Below, piece by piece: positions 54,909 to 63,924 of a DNA stretch of 64,000 bases. The first letter of the stretch is position 1. Each line of letters begins with the position of its first letter. A program made the position numbers and the translations under genes. The notes under the pieces were generated by a model, which did no database searches, was not told the DNA's origin, and saw nothing but the letters and a program-made list of their open reading frames with translations. Origin of the DNA: Pseudomonas asuensis (GTDB lineage: Bacteria > Pseudomonadota > Gammaproteobacteria > Pseudomonadales > Pseudomonadaceae); the NCBI RefSeq assembly GCF_014646755.1, contig NZ_BMNW01000001.1, positions 700,039 through 764,038 on the forward strand. Direction: 5' to 3'.

Positions 54909-56246
54909 ATGCATAACGACCTCCGCCAGGCTGTTGATGAAGGCCGCATGAACCGCTTTCAATGGACAGCTATCAGTATCTGTATCGCGCTAAACATGAT
55001 CGACGGATTCGACGTTCTGGTCATGGCCTTTACGGCCGCGTCTGTTTCAGCTGAATGGAATCTTTCTGGCGCTGAGCTGGGTGTACTGCTCAGCGCCGGA
55101 CTGTTCGGCATGGCTGCGGGCTCGCTGTTCATCGCCCCCTGGGCAGATCGCTTCGGGCGTCGCCCGCTGATTCTGGCTTGCGTGACCGTTGCGGGTGTTG
55201 GCATGCTGCTTTCAGCATTCACTCAGTCAGCCACACAACTGGCGGTGCTACGCGCCATTACAGGCCTTGGCATCGGCGGGATTCTGGCCAGCAGCAACGT
55301 AATTGCCAGTGAATACTCGTCCAAGCGGTGGCGCGGACTGGCGGTTACGCTGCAATCCACCGGCTATGCGCTTGGCGCCACTATTGGCGGCCTGATTGCC
55401 GTGGCGTTGTTGTCCGCCTGGGGCTGGCGCTCGGTCTTCATCTTTGGCGGTCTAGTGACCTTCGCTATCATTCCATTCGTGTTGTGGCGCCTACCAGAGT
55501 CCCTGGACTTCCTGCTGGCCAAACGCCCGAACAATGCGTTGGTACGGATTAATCGTCTGGCCCAGAAGCTGGGCTATACGCCGCTTACCGAACTCCCCCC
55601 GCAACCTCTGCGTGAAGCGCATAAAGGCAGCAGCTTCAAGCAGCTGTTCTCTCCGGCATTGCTGCGTACCACCCTGTTGATCTGGGGCTCATTCTTCCTG
55701 ACGATGTTCGGCTTCTACTTCATCATGAGCTGGACGCCCAAGCTGCTGGTATCGGCAGGTCTTTCCGCCCAGCAGGGCGTCACCGGCGGCGTATTGCTGA
55801 GCATCGGTGGAATCTTTGGCGCGGCCTTGATTGGCATGCTGGCAGCGCGATTCAAGATGAGCCATCTACTGGCCGTCTTCATGGCCTGCACCGCAGTGCT
55901 ACTCAGCCTGTTCGTTTCCACGACTTCATCGCTTACCACCGCCTTTGCCCTGGGTCTGCTTATCGGCCTGTTCAGCAATGGATGCATTGCCGGTCTCTAT
56001 GCGCTGGCCTCTATGGCGTATGACGCCTCTGTACGCGCAACAGGCATGGGCTGGGGCATTGGTATCGGCCGCTTTGGCGCCATCCTCTCGCCCTTGGTGG
56101 CAGGCGGGTTGATTGATCTGCACTGGGGTCCGGCTCAGCTATACCAAGGGTATGCAGTGGTCTTTGTATTGGCGGCGGCTACGGTTCTGCTGCTCAAGCT
56201 ATCCGCTCCCGTTCGCACGGTAGGCGCACCTTCACAAGCCCATTGA
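54909..56246 (+). CDS. AAHS-family aromatic acid:H+ symporter (VanK/PcaK-like)
   Basis: A 445-residue major facilitator with 12 predicted helices. The AAHS pattern is seen: helix 1 ALNMIDGFDVLVMAFTA with the conserved DGFD, loop motif APWADRFGRRPLI, GLGIGGILASSNVIASEY, and LIGLFSNGCIAGLYALAS. It should take up vanillate or a related aromatic acid with protons, supplying VanAB. GGAGG lies 6 bases before the ATG. A 264-base gap separates it from vanB; no operator was seen there, so it may have its own promoter. A terminator follows. Confidence 0.9.
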   Translation: MHNDLRQAVDEGRMNRFQWTAISICIALNMIDGFDVLVMAFTAASVSAEWNLSGAELGVLLSAGLFGMAAGSLFIAPWADRFGRRPLILACVTVAGVGMLLSAFTQSATQLAVLRAITGLGIGGILASSNVIASEYSSKRWRGLAVTLQSTGYALGATIGGLIAVALLSAWGWRSVFIFGGLVTFAIIPFVLWRLPESLDFLLAKRPNNALVRINRLAQKLGYTPLTELPPQPLREAHKGSSFKQLFSPALLRTTLLIWGSFFLTMFGFYFIMSWTPKLLVSAGLSAQQGVTGGVLLSIGGIFGAALIGMLAARFKMSHLLAVFMACTAVLLSLFVSTTSSLTTAFALGLLIGLFSNGCIAGLYALASMAYDASVRATGMGWGIGIGRFGAILSPLVAGGLIDLHWGPAQLYQGYAVVFVLAAATVLLLKLSAPVRTVGAPSQAH

Positions 56247-56253
56247 GCGAATA

Positions 56254-56283
56254 AACCAAAGGCGGCTCCGGCCGCCTTTGGTT
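56254..56283. terminator. Terminator after the aromatic acid transporter
   Basis: AACCAAAGGCGGC (56254-56266), loop TCCG, GCCGCCTTTGGTT (56271-56283), followed by CTTTCC. It lies between convergent genes and can serve both. Confidence 0.9.
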
Positions 56284-56291
56284 CTTTCCAT

Positions 56292-57446
56292 TTAGTCCGG
56301 CAGGGTGACCTTGACTGGGCCAGGATGCGCTTTGATGGTCTTGTAGGGAATAACCGTATCGCCCGGCTCGTCGCAGTTTCTGGCCGCCCGCGCAAAGGTG
56401 GGTCCCAGATACACCCCACGTGGTTCGAAATACCATACCGAGAACTGCCAGACCGAAGGGTCCTGGTAATTGCATTCGTTCGGATCGTCGTTCATCAGCT
56501 CCGGATAAAGACGCTTGAATTGATCAACCACCCAGGGAGCAAATATCTGCTCACGGTAGTTAGAAAACGCCTCCAGATTGTCCATGCCCCGCTCGTAATG
56601 GATGGACGGCCCCTTACCCAGCCAGAATATATCTTCCAGCTCCAGGATCTTGCCGGTAGCCAGTTCCATGTTAAGCGGCGCATCGCCAAAGTCCGGGTGT
56701 GCCCCACCACAGTCGTAGCTGGTGAACACGCTGATGCTAAGTACGGAGTCATTGATGAATACAGGTTTGACTGTTTGTGTGAACTCCGTATGACGCTCTC
56801 GCGCACCAGACAGGCAACCAAAATAGCTGTTCACCTCCTGCCATTGTCGATTCCTTAGGGTCTTGTTAACTGCACTCAGATCCATTGGTTCAGGAGAGGA
56901 GACCAGCTGAAACAGACGAATACCGGAGACCGGCTCCGCCCACCACTGCAGGCCATACCCCATGAAGGTGTCCTGCCTATCCTTCTTCAGGCTCAGCCCC
57001 TTGAGACGCAGGTAATCATAAGTTGCCGTACGCCTCAGTTCATCCAGAGCAGGCAGATCATTAGCGTCCGCTGGCGGCTCAGCGACAGGAGAAAGGCTGA
57101 TAGGGAGTGCTTTACCCTTGTCAGCCCAACGACCACTCCAGTGACCGTTGGCACCCTGCTTGAGCGTCCACTGCATGGGCACGCTTTTTTTGCTGAAAAA
57201 AGGACGGTTTTCACTCAGGCGCAGGGTGCGCTGTTTATCCAGAGCACCATCAAGCGCAATATCGGCGTGGTACTTCTGATAGAAATAGCGCCCGCTGACC
57301 TCGCCGGGTTTATCCAGATCCAGTTCGACCAGCACTTTGGCCTGCCCGATGGTACCTTGCAGCAACATCGGCGCGGCCATAGCCGAACCGGCAGACAATA
57401 ACAGCGCTGCGCCAACGCACTGTAGCGCAGAAACGATACCTTTCAT
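56292..57446 (-). CDS. Exported protein of unknown function
   Basis: A 384-residue protein with a Sec signal peptide (cleavage likely after AGSAMA, residue 24). The first 120 residues are beta-rich (GTIGQAKVLVELDLDKPGEVSGRYFY) with repeated short strands. The C-terminal half holds LSISVFTSYDCGGAHPDFGDAPLNMELATGKILELEDIFW (in part: YDCGGAHPDFGDAPLN), which resembles the DUF3298 pattern of a GGAH turn followed by D-x-x-TG+x-L-x-L-x-D+F. Four Cys could form disulfides. I do not know the function. It is convergent with the aromatic transporter and upstream of nothing obvious. Confidence 0.75.
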   Translation of the reverse strand: MKGIVSALQCVGAALLLSAGSAMAAPMLLQGTIGQAKVLVELDLDKPGEVSGRYFYQKYHADIALDGALDKQRTLRLSENRPFFSKKSVPMQWTLKQGANGHWSGRWADKGKALPISLSPVAEPPADANDLPALDELRRTATYDYLRLKGLSLKKDRQDTFMGYGLQWWAEPVSGIRLFQLVSSPEPMDLSAVNKTLRNRQWQEVNSYFGCLSGARERHTEFTQTVKPVFINDSVLSISVFTSYDCGGAHPDFGDAPLNMELATGKILELEDIFWLGKGPSIHYERGMDNLEAFSNYREQIFAPWVVDQFKRLYPELMNDDPNECNYQDPSVWQFSVWYFEPRGVYLGPTFARAARNCDEPGDTVIPYKTIKAHPGPVKVTLPD

Positions 57447-57553
57447 GGCTCTTATCCTCGCCTATTCCCTATACGAACCGACGCCAGCCTACTGGACCAG
57501 CCCGTCAGCCACTACTGTACGGGGAATAGTGAGGCAACACATCCCTGTGGCTG

Positions 57554-58093
57554 TCATCCGCAGGAAGCAGACGTCAGCAGATCGTGATAACCACGGTTGA
57601 AATAGACCAGTCCGTTCACATCGTCCTGACGCTCGATGGCAACTACCTCACACAGGATCACGTCGTGGGTGCCAACAGTGTTGACCGCAGCGATCCTGCA
57701 ATCAAAGGACACTACCGCACCGTCCAATACTGGCGAACCCGTTACCAGCGTACTCCAGCGAGCGGCAGCAAACCGCTCCCCCATGTCGGTTTTACCCCCA
57801 AACACATTGGAGAGCGTCTTATGCTCGCTGCTTAGGGTATTAACACACAGCGTACCGTTGGCCTTGAAAACCGGATAAACCGAGGCCGAACGGTTCAGGC
57901 AGACCAGTAAGGTCGGCGGCTCGTCGGTCACGCTGCATACCGCCGTTGCCGTGAAACCGGCACGGCCCTGGGGGCCATCGGTAGTGACAATGTTGACCGC
58001 CGCGCCCAGCCGGGCCATGGCATCACGATAGTCCTGCTTAGGCACACACAATGGTCGTTCGGGCGTAACGATATTCAGGTGGGCACGTTGCAT
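57554..58093 (-). CDS. rutF: NADH-dependent FMN reductase RutF
   Basis: A 179-residue flavin reductase of the split-barrel family. The flavin-binding pattern is [25 protein letters not shown], with CVNTLSSEH and [14 protein letters not shown]. It supplies reduced FMN to the monooxygenase RutA. It is the last gene of the rut set here, 41 bases after rutD. Confidence 0.92.
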   Translation of the reverse strand: MQRAHLNIVTPERPLCVPKQDYRDAMARLGAAVNIVTTDGPQGRAGFTATAVCSVTDEPPTLLVCLNRSASVYPVFKANGTLCVNTLSSEHKTLSNVFGGKTDMGERFAAARWSTLVTGSPVLDGAVVSFDCRIAAVNTVGTHDVILCEVVAIERQDDVNGLVYFNRGYHDLLTSASCG

Positions 58094-58134
58094 GGCATAG
58101 CCTCACTGCAGGAGCGGCGCTCCCGTCATCGGGT

Positions 58135-58905
58135 TCAAGTCAGGTAGTCGAGCATTAAAGCGTTAAAGGTATCGGGGTCGGTCACGCTGGAGGCATGCCC
58201 GCCATAGCCGAGCAATTCAAACTGTGCATTGGGCAAGTGTTTGGCCAGATGCTCGGAGCACACCCAGGGCACGAGCATGTCGTCTTGATTGGCGATGACC
58301 AGCGTGGGTGTACTGATTTGCGCCAAGTCTTTATCGATATCAAATGCCTGCAGTGCAGCGATGCGCCGACGCACATTCTCTTCACTGGGGAAATGCGCCA
58401 GCGCATGAGCTTCATCCACCTTGAGACGTTCGGTATTTTCCAACATCCAGTCGGCGGGATATAGAAAAAGGGGCTGGGCCTGCACATACGCGGCGGGCCC
58501 CGTATCGTTCAGGAGATTGAGTCGCACGGCAAAACAGCGAGCACTATGCGGATTAGGCTTACTCCAGGCATTGACGAGGATTTGACTGATCAAAAGGGCT
58601 GGTCGCATCAAGGCGAGTTGAAGCCCTACAAGCCCGCCCAAGGCGTGGCCCATAAAGTGGCAGCGCGTAATGCACAGCCCATCAACCATGTCCAATACAT
58701 CCTGAGCCATGGCTTCAATACAATACCCTTCAGGAATAACCGCCGGGCTCCTGCCTGTACCGGTCTGGTCGTAGATCACCACCCGAAACCGTTCGCCCAG
58801 TGCAGCCATCTGAGGCGCCCAGAACGCACCCGCACCGCCAAGGCCAGATGACAGCACGATGGTGTCGACTTCAGCATCCTGCCGGCCATGAATCTCATAG
58901 TGCAT
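58135..58905 (-). CDS. rutD: Putative aminoacrylate hydrolase RutD
   Basis: A 256-residue alpha/beta hydrolase acting on the aminoacrylate formed by RutC and RutB, releasing malonic semialdehyde and ammonia. The nucleophile elbow reads GHALGG, with Ala where GxSxG hydrolases have Ser; E. coli RutD has the same change. SSGLGGAGAFWAPQ, YDQTGTGRSP, AQPLFLYPADWM, ANQDDMLVPW and YGGHASSVTDP match the family. A 161-base gap separates it from rutC upstream. Confidence 0.93.
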   Translation of the reverse strand: MHYEIHGRQDAEVDTIVLSSGLGGAGAFWAPQMAALGERFRVVIYDQTGTGRSPAVIPEGYCIEAMAQDVLDMVDGLCITRCHFMGHALGGLVGLQLALMRPALLISQILVNAWSKPNPHSARCFAVRLNLLNDTGPAAYVQAQPLFLYPADWMLENTERLKVDEAHALAHFPSEENVRRRIAALQAFDIDKDLAQISTPTLVIANQDDMLVPWVCSEHLAKHLPNAQFELLGYGGHASSVTDPDTFNALMLDYLT

Positions 58906-59066
58906 GCAAGGCTCTCCTGTGTTCCATCGGATGACGTGGTGTTTGTTTTATGTGACAGCGGTGGCAGCAGAACCTCTACCGGGTATTGCTTCGCTCAACC
59001 CATCCTGCCTTGGAGGTTGGCGCCCGAATGGAGCGCAGCGACGCCCACCAACCCCACCGCCCTCAC
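58906..59066. repeat. rutD-rutC gap with REP-like sequence
   Basis: This gap interrupts an otherwise tight operon. GGGTATTGCTTCGCTCAACCC (58981-59001; first 20 bases shown elsewhere as GGGT...ACCC pairing) and GGTTGG (59015-59020) facing CCAACC (59048-59053) across GCGCCCGAATGGAGCGCAGC give two imperfect hairpins with the look of Pseudomonas REP elements. No gene is seen. Confidence 0.5.
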
Positions 59067-59453
59067 TCACTTACCCACATGCGCAATGCTGGCGATCTCG
59101 ATCAACGCGTCCGGCTTTACCAAACCGCACTGGATGCAATAGCGTGCTGGCTTATCACCGGGAAAATATTCGGCATACACCACGTTGATTGCTCCATAGT
59201 TAGCCCAATCGGTAATCATGATCATGTTGAAGGTCACGTCGTCCATGGTACCGCCCGCCGCCTCCACCACACCCTTGATGGTCTCCAACACATGGCGCGC
59301 CTGCGCAGCCGCATCCCCCACGTGCACGACGTTATTATCCTTGTCGAACGGCAAGGTGCCGGACACATAGAGAATCCCATCGGCCAAGGAGCCTGGAACA
59401 AAGGGCGCCAGGGGCTTACCGGTTCCGGCAGGAATTACGCTTTGCTTGGGCAT
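59067..59453 (-). CDS. rutC: 3-aminoacrylate deaminase RutC (RidA family)
   Basis: A 128-residue YjgF/RidA-family protein acting on the peroxycarbamate or aminoacrylate intermediate of uracil breakdown. Family motifs are [40 protein letters not shown], and the catalytic Arg in [18 protein letters not shown]. It starts [18 protein letters not shown]; a frame from 59504 overlaps rutB. It begins 2 bases after the rutB stop. Confidence 0.95.
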   Translation of the reverse strand: MPKQSVIPAGTGKPLAPFVPGSLADGILYVSGTLPFDKDNNVVHVGDAAAQARHVLETIKGVVEAAGGTMDDVTFNMIMITDWANYGAINVVYAEYFPGDKPARYCIQCGLVKPDALIEIASIAHVGK

Positions 59454-59455
59454 GG

Positions 59456-60184
59456 TCAGTCCTTTTTGAACGCTGCGTGAAAGTCGGCAACCGTCGAAAC
59501 CCAACCAAAAAAGGTCTCGATATTGAACAATGCTGCGTCATGTGCCGAACGCGGACCGGCCTGATGGCAGGCATCGCCCAGGCACACGCCAAAGTATTCG
59601 AGAAAGAAGCCGTCGCGCAGGGTAGATTCCACGCAGACGTTGGTGGCGATCCCCACGAATACGAGGTTACGGATACTGCGGGCTCGCAGGAGACTATCCA
59701 GGTTGGTGTTATAGAAACCGCTGTAGCGGGTCTTGGGTACGACCAAATCACCTTCACGTGGCTGAAGTTGATCCACCAGCGCGTAATCCCAGCCTCCCTT
59801 GGCGAGCAGCTTGCCTTGCAAGTTCGGGCGTTTGCGCATGGTTTTGAGCGCGTTGGACTTGTGCCAGTTGGGGGAGCCGGGTCCACCAGCCTCCTGATAG
59901 TCCGGGTCCCAACCGTTTTGAAACCAAACGACCTGAACCCCTGCCATGCGAGCGGTTTCCACGACTCCGGCAATGTTCTCGATTACCGGGCCGGTCGCTT
60001 CTACATCAAAACCGGCCAAGTCCAGATAGCCGCCCTTGCTCGCGTAGGCATTTTGCATATCGACGACGATCACCGCCGTCTCGCTGGCTTTCAGCCGCAG
60101 CGGTTCAGGCCGTGCAGGTAACGTGACCGCTTCCTGATTGCCAGCCGTCACGGCGTATCCCGCCACCGGTTCGAACGCATTCAT
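59456..60184 (-). CDS. rutB: Ureidoacrylate/peroxyureidoacrylate amidohydrolase RutB
   Basis: A 242-residue isochorismatase-like hydrolase cleaving ureidoacrylate to carbamate and aminoacrylate. Motifs are [18 protein letters not shown] (Asp), [19 protein letters not shown] (Lys) and [17 protein letters not shown] (Cys nucleophile). Its ATG overlaps the rutA stop (TGATG), so the two are coupled. Confidence 0.95.
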   Translation of the reverse strand: MNAFEPVAGYAVTAGNQEAVTLPARPEPLRLKASETAVIVVDMQNAYASKGGYLDLAGFDVEATGPVIENIAGVVETARMAGVQVVWFQNGWDPDYQEAGGPGSPNWHKSNALKTMRKRPNLQGKLLAKGGWDYALVDQLQPREGDLVVPKTRYSGFYNTNLDSLLRARSIRNLVFVGIATNVCVESTLRDGFFLEYFGVCLGDACHQAGPRSAHDAALFNIETFFGWVSTVADFHAAFKKD

Positions 60185-61278
60185 CAGGCACTCTCCTGCA
60201 GCTGGGTGATATGGCGACGGCTCTGCATGAGCGGCTGGATCTTTTCGCCAAAGTCGGTCACGCCCTGCACGAAGTCATCAAACGTCAGCAACACGCCACT
60301 GGTCCCAGGCACGTCGGCAATCTCATCCAGCATACGGGCCACATTGGTATAGGAGCCTACCAAGGTACCCATATTGATATTGACGGCGGACGTCGGGTCC
60401 GACATCTGGCGTACATTCGTGTCACCGCCAGACTTGGTATCCGCAGCGGCTTGAGTCCCCAACCATTTGATGGCCTCTTCGTCTGCACCTGCCTTGTAGT
60501 GCTCCCATTTAGCGCGCGCCGCTTCGTCGGTTTCGCCGGCAATTACCATGAATAGAACGATAGAACTGACATCTCGCCCTGTTTTAGCCGTGGCGGTCAT
60601 GAGCCGCTCAGAGGTCGGCGCAAAGGCCTTGGGTGTGTTCACGCCTTTACCAAAGACAAAATTGTAATCGGCATACTGGGCCGAGAACGCCATACCGGCA
60701 TCGCTGGAGCCCGCGCAGACGATCTGCATATCAGCCTGGGGCTGCGGGCTGACACGGCAGTCCTCCATCTGGAAATGCTCGCCCTTGAAGTCGGAGCGTC
60801 CGGTTCCCCATAAGTCGCGCAGGATCTGGGCGTACTCACCCAGGTAGTTGTAGCGGGTGGCAAAAAACTCATCACCAGGCCAAAGACCCATCTGGCTGTA
60901 TTCGGGCTTCTGCCAACCCGTCACAAGGTTCACGCCGAAACGGCCGCCCGAAATGGAGTCAATGGTGGAAGCCATCCGCGCCACGATGGCCGGGGGCACG
61001 GTCAGTGTTGCAGCGGTAGCGAACAGCTTGATGCGTGAGGTAACGGCCGCAAGACCCGCCATCAATGTAAAGGACTCCAGATTGTGGTCCCAGAATTCGG
61101 TTTTTCCGCCAAACCCGCGCAGCTTGATCATCGATAAGGCAAAGTCAAAACCATAATGCTCGGCGCGCTGTACGATTTCCTTGTTCAGTTCAAAGGTCGG
61201 TTTGTACTGCGGTGCGTTTTCGGAAAGGAGCCAGCCGTTGTTACCGATCGGGATGAATACGCCAATGTTCAAAGTCAT
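60184..61278 (-). CDS. rutA: Pyrimidine monooxygenase RutA
   Basis: A 364-residue flavin-dependent luciferase-fold monooxygenase that opens the uracil ring between N3 and C4. It begins [56 protein letters not shown] and [18 protein letters not shown] are RutA hallmarks. It is the first gene of rutABCDF, with a RutR box upstream. Confidence 0.96.
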   Translation of the reverse strand: MTLNIGVFIPIGNNGWLLSENAPQYKPTFELNKEIVQRAEHYGFDFALSMIKLRGFGGKTEFWDHNLESFTLMAGLAAVTSRIKLFATAATLTVPPAIVARMASTIDSISGGRFGVNLVTGWQKPEYSQMGLWPGDEFFATRYNYLGEYAQILRDLWGTGRSDFKGEHFQMEDCRVSPQPQADMQIVCAGSSDAGMAFSAQYADYNFVFGKGVNTPKAFAPTSERLMTATAKTGRDVSSIVLFMVIAGETDEAARAKWEHYKAGADEEAIKWLGTQAAADTKSGGDTNVRQMSDPTSAVNINMGTLVGSYTNVARMLDEIADVPGTSGVLLTFDDFVQGVTDFGEKIQPLMQSRRHITQLQESA

Positions 61279-61590
61279 GGTCAGCCTCGGATTCGCTCAT
61301 GGGTCGAAGTGAGTTCCCGCCGTACCGCATGCCAGGAATACCGAAGACAGAGCACAAACTTTGCCAGCTTTGGGTTTCTGTTGGGCAAACAAGGGGTTAG
61401 GTAAAAAGGTCCTGGTTAATGTGGACCAACTGGTCTAAACAAGAGCACCTGGTTTGTGCAGCCCGCACAATGATGGGGCAGAAAGGCGCAGGCAAAGCGC
61501 CTGCCAAACCATTTAAACCCCTTATTGGCAGTACTCACCCTGAGCTGGCCGCGTTACAGTGCACTCCGCTCTGTAAAGGCAGGAGTCGTT
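61279..61590. other. Divergent rutA-rutR regulatory region
   Basis: A 312-base gap between divergent genes. Apart from the RutR box at 61422-61437 and the AGGAG ribosome site of rutR at 61581-61585, no gene or strong hairpin is seen. It is expected to hold promoters for both directions. Confidence 0.6.
61422..61437. promoter_or_regulatory. RutR-binding site
   Basis: TGGACCAACTGGTCTA matches the RutR consensus TTGACCAnnTGGTCAA at 12 of 14 defined bases and is palindromic. It lies about 144 bases upstream of rutA and 154 bases upstream of rutR, so one site could govern both. Confidence 0.8.
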
Positions 61591-62265
61591 GTGAGTCAGG
61601 ATCATTCCCCTATACCCAGCAAGCCTACCCGCAAGCCCAGCGCCGCAACGCTGGAGCGTAGGCGACGGCAGCTCGAGGAAAAGCGCAGCGTTATTCTAGG
61701 CGCAGCGCTGGAGCTGTTTTCCCGCTATGGCCTGCATGGCACCAGCCTTGATCAGGTAGCAGCCCAGGCTGATGTCTCCAAGACCAACCTGCTCTATTAT
61801 TTTGGCAGCAAGGAAGAACTCTATCTCAGCGTGCTACGCCAACTGCTGGTGATCTGGCTGGCCCCTTTGAAGACCTTTAGTGCAGAGCAGGACCCGATCG
61901 AAGCCATCAAAGGCTATATCAGACATAAACTGGAGATATCCCGAGACTACCCTGCCGAGTCACGCTTGTTCTGTATGGAGATTCTGCAAGGCGCACCGTT
62001 GCTCCTAAGCGAGTTGGAAACACCGCTAAGGGAGACCGTCGAGGCCAAGTCTGCTGTGATTCGCGCCTGGGTTGACGCAGGGAAACTAGCTCCTGTCGAC
62101 CCGCATCACCTGATCTTCACCCTTTGGGCAACCACCCAGCATTACGCTGATTTCCGTGTCCAGGTAGAAGCCATCCTGGGCAAGACGCTAGATGACCCCG
62201 CTTTTTTCGAGGAGGTCCTAAGCAGTGTACAAACACTGATTCTGGAAGGCTTAAGGCCCCGCTAG
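61591..62265 (+). CDS. rutR: TetR-family pyrimidine regulator RutR
   Basis: A 224-residue TetR-type repressor. The helix-turn-helix is ELFSRYGLHGTSLDQVAAQADVSKTNLLYYFGSKEELY (in part: TSLDQVAAQADVSKTNLLYY), with the family's PAESRLFCMEILQGAP and HLIFTLWATTQHYADF in the ligand domain. In E. coli it responds to uracil and thymine. The start is the GTG at 61591 after AGGAG; a frame opens at 61525 but lacks a site. Divergent from rutA. Confidence 0.94.
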   Translation: MSQDHSPIPSKPTRKPSAATLERRRRQLEEKRSVILGAALELFSRYGLHGTSLDQVAAQADVSKTNLLYYFGSKEELYLSVLRQLLVIWLAPLKTFSAEQDPIEAIKGYIRHKLEISRDYPAESRLFCMEILQGAPLLLSELETPLRETVEAKSAVIRAWVDAGKLAPVDPHHLIFTLWATTQHYADFRVQVEAILGKTLDDPAFFEEVLSSVQTLILEGLRPR

Positions 62266-62279
62266 CCTCTCATGCAAAA

Positions 62280-62297
62280 GCCCGGACAATGCCGGGC
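62280..62297. terminator. Terminator between rutR and azu
   Basis: GCCCGG (62280-62285) and CCGGGC (62292-62297) form a 6-bp GC stem, loop ACAATG, with CTTTCT after and CAAAA before; it separates convergent genes. Confidence 0.6.
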
Positions 62298-62319
62298 CTT
62301 TCTATCTGTTTCGCGACAC

Positions 62320-62772
62320 TCAGTCGTCGATCTTGAGTGTGCCCTTCATGATGGCCGCATGGCCTGGGAAGGAACAGAAGTACTCGTAGTCCTCGCCCTT
62401 CTTGAGTGCGGAGGTATCAAACGTTACAGACGTTTTTTCGCCACCGCCAATCACTTTGGTGTAGGCAATCACGCGGGTGTCGTTTTCCTTTACGTAATCC
62501 TTCTCGATGCCGGCAGAGATACCGTCAGTGGCTACACCCTGAACATCGTCTTTCTTGGTCAGCACCCAGTTATGCCCCATGACATTCTTGGGTAGCGTAC
62601 CGGGATGGATAAGGTTGACCGTGAATTGCTTGCAGTCCTCGTTAACCTTGATCTTATCGGTGCTAAAGGTCATTTGATCAGTTCCCTGAATATCGACCGA
62701 ACACTGATCGGCAGCCCATACAGATGAGCTGGCCAGAGCAAGTAGAGAAACAGCAAAAAGCGAACGTTTCAT
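62320..62772 (-). CDS. azu: Azurin
   Basis: A 150-residue periplasmic blue copper protein. A Sec signal ([20 protein letters not shown], 20 residues) precedes mature azurin of about 130 residues. Copper ligands are the His of [10 protein letters not shown] and Cys, His and Met of [14 protein letters not shown]. It carries single electrons in the periplasm, for example to nitrite reductase or peroxidase. AGGAG lies 6 bases before the ATG. Azurin beside a LOG-family gene matches P. aeruginosa. Confidence 0.98.
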   Translation of the reverse strand: MKRSLFAVSLLALASSSVWAADQCSVDIQGTDQMTFSTDKIKVNEDCKQFTVNLIHPGTLPKNVMGHNWVLTKKDDVQGVATDGISAGIEKDYVKENDTRVIAYTKVIGGGEKTSVTFDTSALKKGEDYEYFCSFPGHAAIMKGTLKIDD

Positions 62773-63201
62773 GAAATCTCCTAGCGCATGTGTTCACTTA
62801 GTGAAGACTGGCATGTTTGAAAGGGAGTTCCAATGCTTAAAGCGTCTGGAACATGCTTTGCAACGAAACGGCTATAGGCGCCATCGAAACTTTGCACAGC
62901 AGGGCGAGCCTGATAATGAGAGGATGTCCCTATCGCTTACCGTCTTGAGGAGTACCATTATGAAGTTCCCGGACTACATCAATCAGCTTTTCGTTGCCTA
63001 TGCGCTAGGCGCAAGCGGCACCTGCCCCGAGAAAGTCTCTGCCTGATGCCTGCCCTGCCCCGCTCTGCCTGAAGTAACCGGCCTTATAGCTGTCGGTTGC
63101 TTCCTGGCTCACCCTAATCTACCCCTATGATCCTTTAACAAGGCTTGGTTAACCCTGCTGTGAGCATTACGCTTACAACTCCTCCCTGCCAAGGATCAGC
63201 A
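62773..63201. other. Intergenic region azu to LOG gene
   Basis: A 429-base gap. Upstream of azu it has the palindrome TTCAC-TTA-GTGAA (62793-62805) 21 bases before the azurin ATG. A 28-codon frame with a good ribosome site occurs at 62960-63046. No terminator or RNA gene is recognised in the rest. Confidence 0.5.
62960..63046 (+). CDS. Possible small protein of 28 residues
   Basis: A short frame, MKFPDYINQLFVAYALGASG then TCPEKVSA, preceded by GAGGAG 7 bases from the ATG, a better ribosome site than many known genes here. The middle is mildly hydrophobic (INQLFVAYALGA) and one Cys is present. It could be a small membrane-associated peptide, a leader, or chance. Divergent from azu and upstream of the LOG gene by 155 bases. 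Confidence 0.35.
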   Translation: MKFPDYINQLFVAYALGASGTCPEKVSA

Positions 63202-63789
63202 ATGTCGTTGAAAGCCGTTTGTGTATTTTGTGGTGCCAAGACAGGCGCCGACCCGATTTACCGTGAAGCTGCCGAAGCGCTGGGTCGCTCACTGGCCGAA
63301 CGCGGGCTTACCCTTGTCTATGGCGGTGGCGCCGTAGGTCTGATGGGCATCGTCGCCGATGCCACCCTTGCCGCTGGTGGCGAAGTGATTGGTATCATCC
63401 CCAAGAGCCTTCAGGACGCCGAAGTTGGCCATAAAGGGCTAACGCGTCTGGAAGTGGTCGATGGCATGCATGCACGCAAGGCACGTATGTCTGAGCTGGC
63501 GGATGCCTTTGTTGCCTTGCCCGGTGGACTAGGTACGCTGGAAGAACTCTTCGAAGTCTGGACCTGGGGTCAGCTCGGCTATCACGCCAAGCCGCTGGGT
63601 CTTTTGGAAGTGAACAATTTCTACGCGCCCCTGGCACAGTTTCTGGATCATGCGGTTGGCCAAGGCTTTGTTGCCGGCCCGCATCGCGAGATGCTTCAGG
63701 TCAGCCAGTCGCCGGATGAACTGCTCGATGCACTCGAGCAGTGGAAGCCCACCGTGGCGCCTCGCTGGCACGCCAACGCACCCCAGTAG
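63202..63789 (+). CDS. LOG-family protein (cytokinin riboside 5'-monophosphate phosphoribohydrolase type)
   Basis: A 195-residue LOG (Lonely Guy) family protein. The defining motif PGGLGTLEE is at about residues 110-118, with [18 protein letters not shown] at the start and [19 protein letters not shown] before it, carrying the catalytic Arg. Such enzymes cleave the N-glycosidic bond of AMP or of isopentenyl-AMP; bacterial members often act on AMP. The ATG at 63202 (AAGGA about 8 bases before) gives the P. aeruginosa length; a frame from 63145 is rejected. Confidence 0.93.
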   Translation: MSLKAVCVFCGAKTGADPIYREAAEALGRSLAERGLTLVYGGGAVGLMGIVADATLAAGGEVIGIIPKSLQDAEVGHKGLTRLEVVDGMHARKARMSELADAFVALPGGLGTLEELFEVWTWGQLGYHAKPLGLLEVNNFYAPLAQFLDHAVGQGFVAGPHREMLQVSQSPDELLDALEQWKPTVAPRWHANAPQ

Positions 63790-63799
63790 GTCGCTTCGG

Positions 63800-63834
63800 T
63801 CGATAAAGCGAGGCGTATGGCCTCGTTTTATCGA
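63800..63834 (+). terminator. Terminator of the LOG gene
   Basis: A 14-bp stem (63800-63813 with 63821-63834, one G-T pair) around a 7-base loop, 10 bases past the stop, with TTTT in the right arm. Confidence 0.75.
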
Positions 63835-63924
63835 TTCAGCACCATTCATCTCTTTTGGTGAACCCGCTCAACGTATGGCATGTCGCATTTTTACATCGCC
63901 CTTACACGTTTGGAGGAATTCACC

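Noticed and set aside
58135-58905. RutD as an inactivated hydrolase because GxSxG reads GHALG
   Set aside because: E. coli RutD has the same GHALG sequence, so this is a normal family feature rather than decay.
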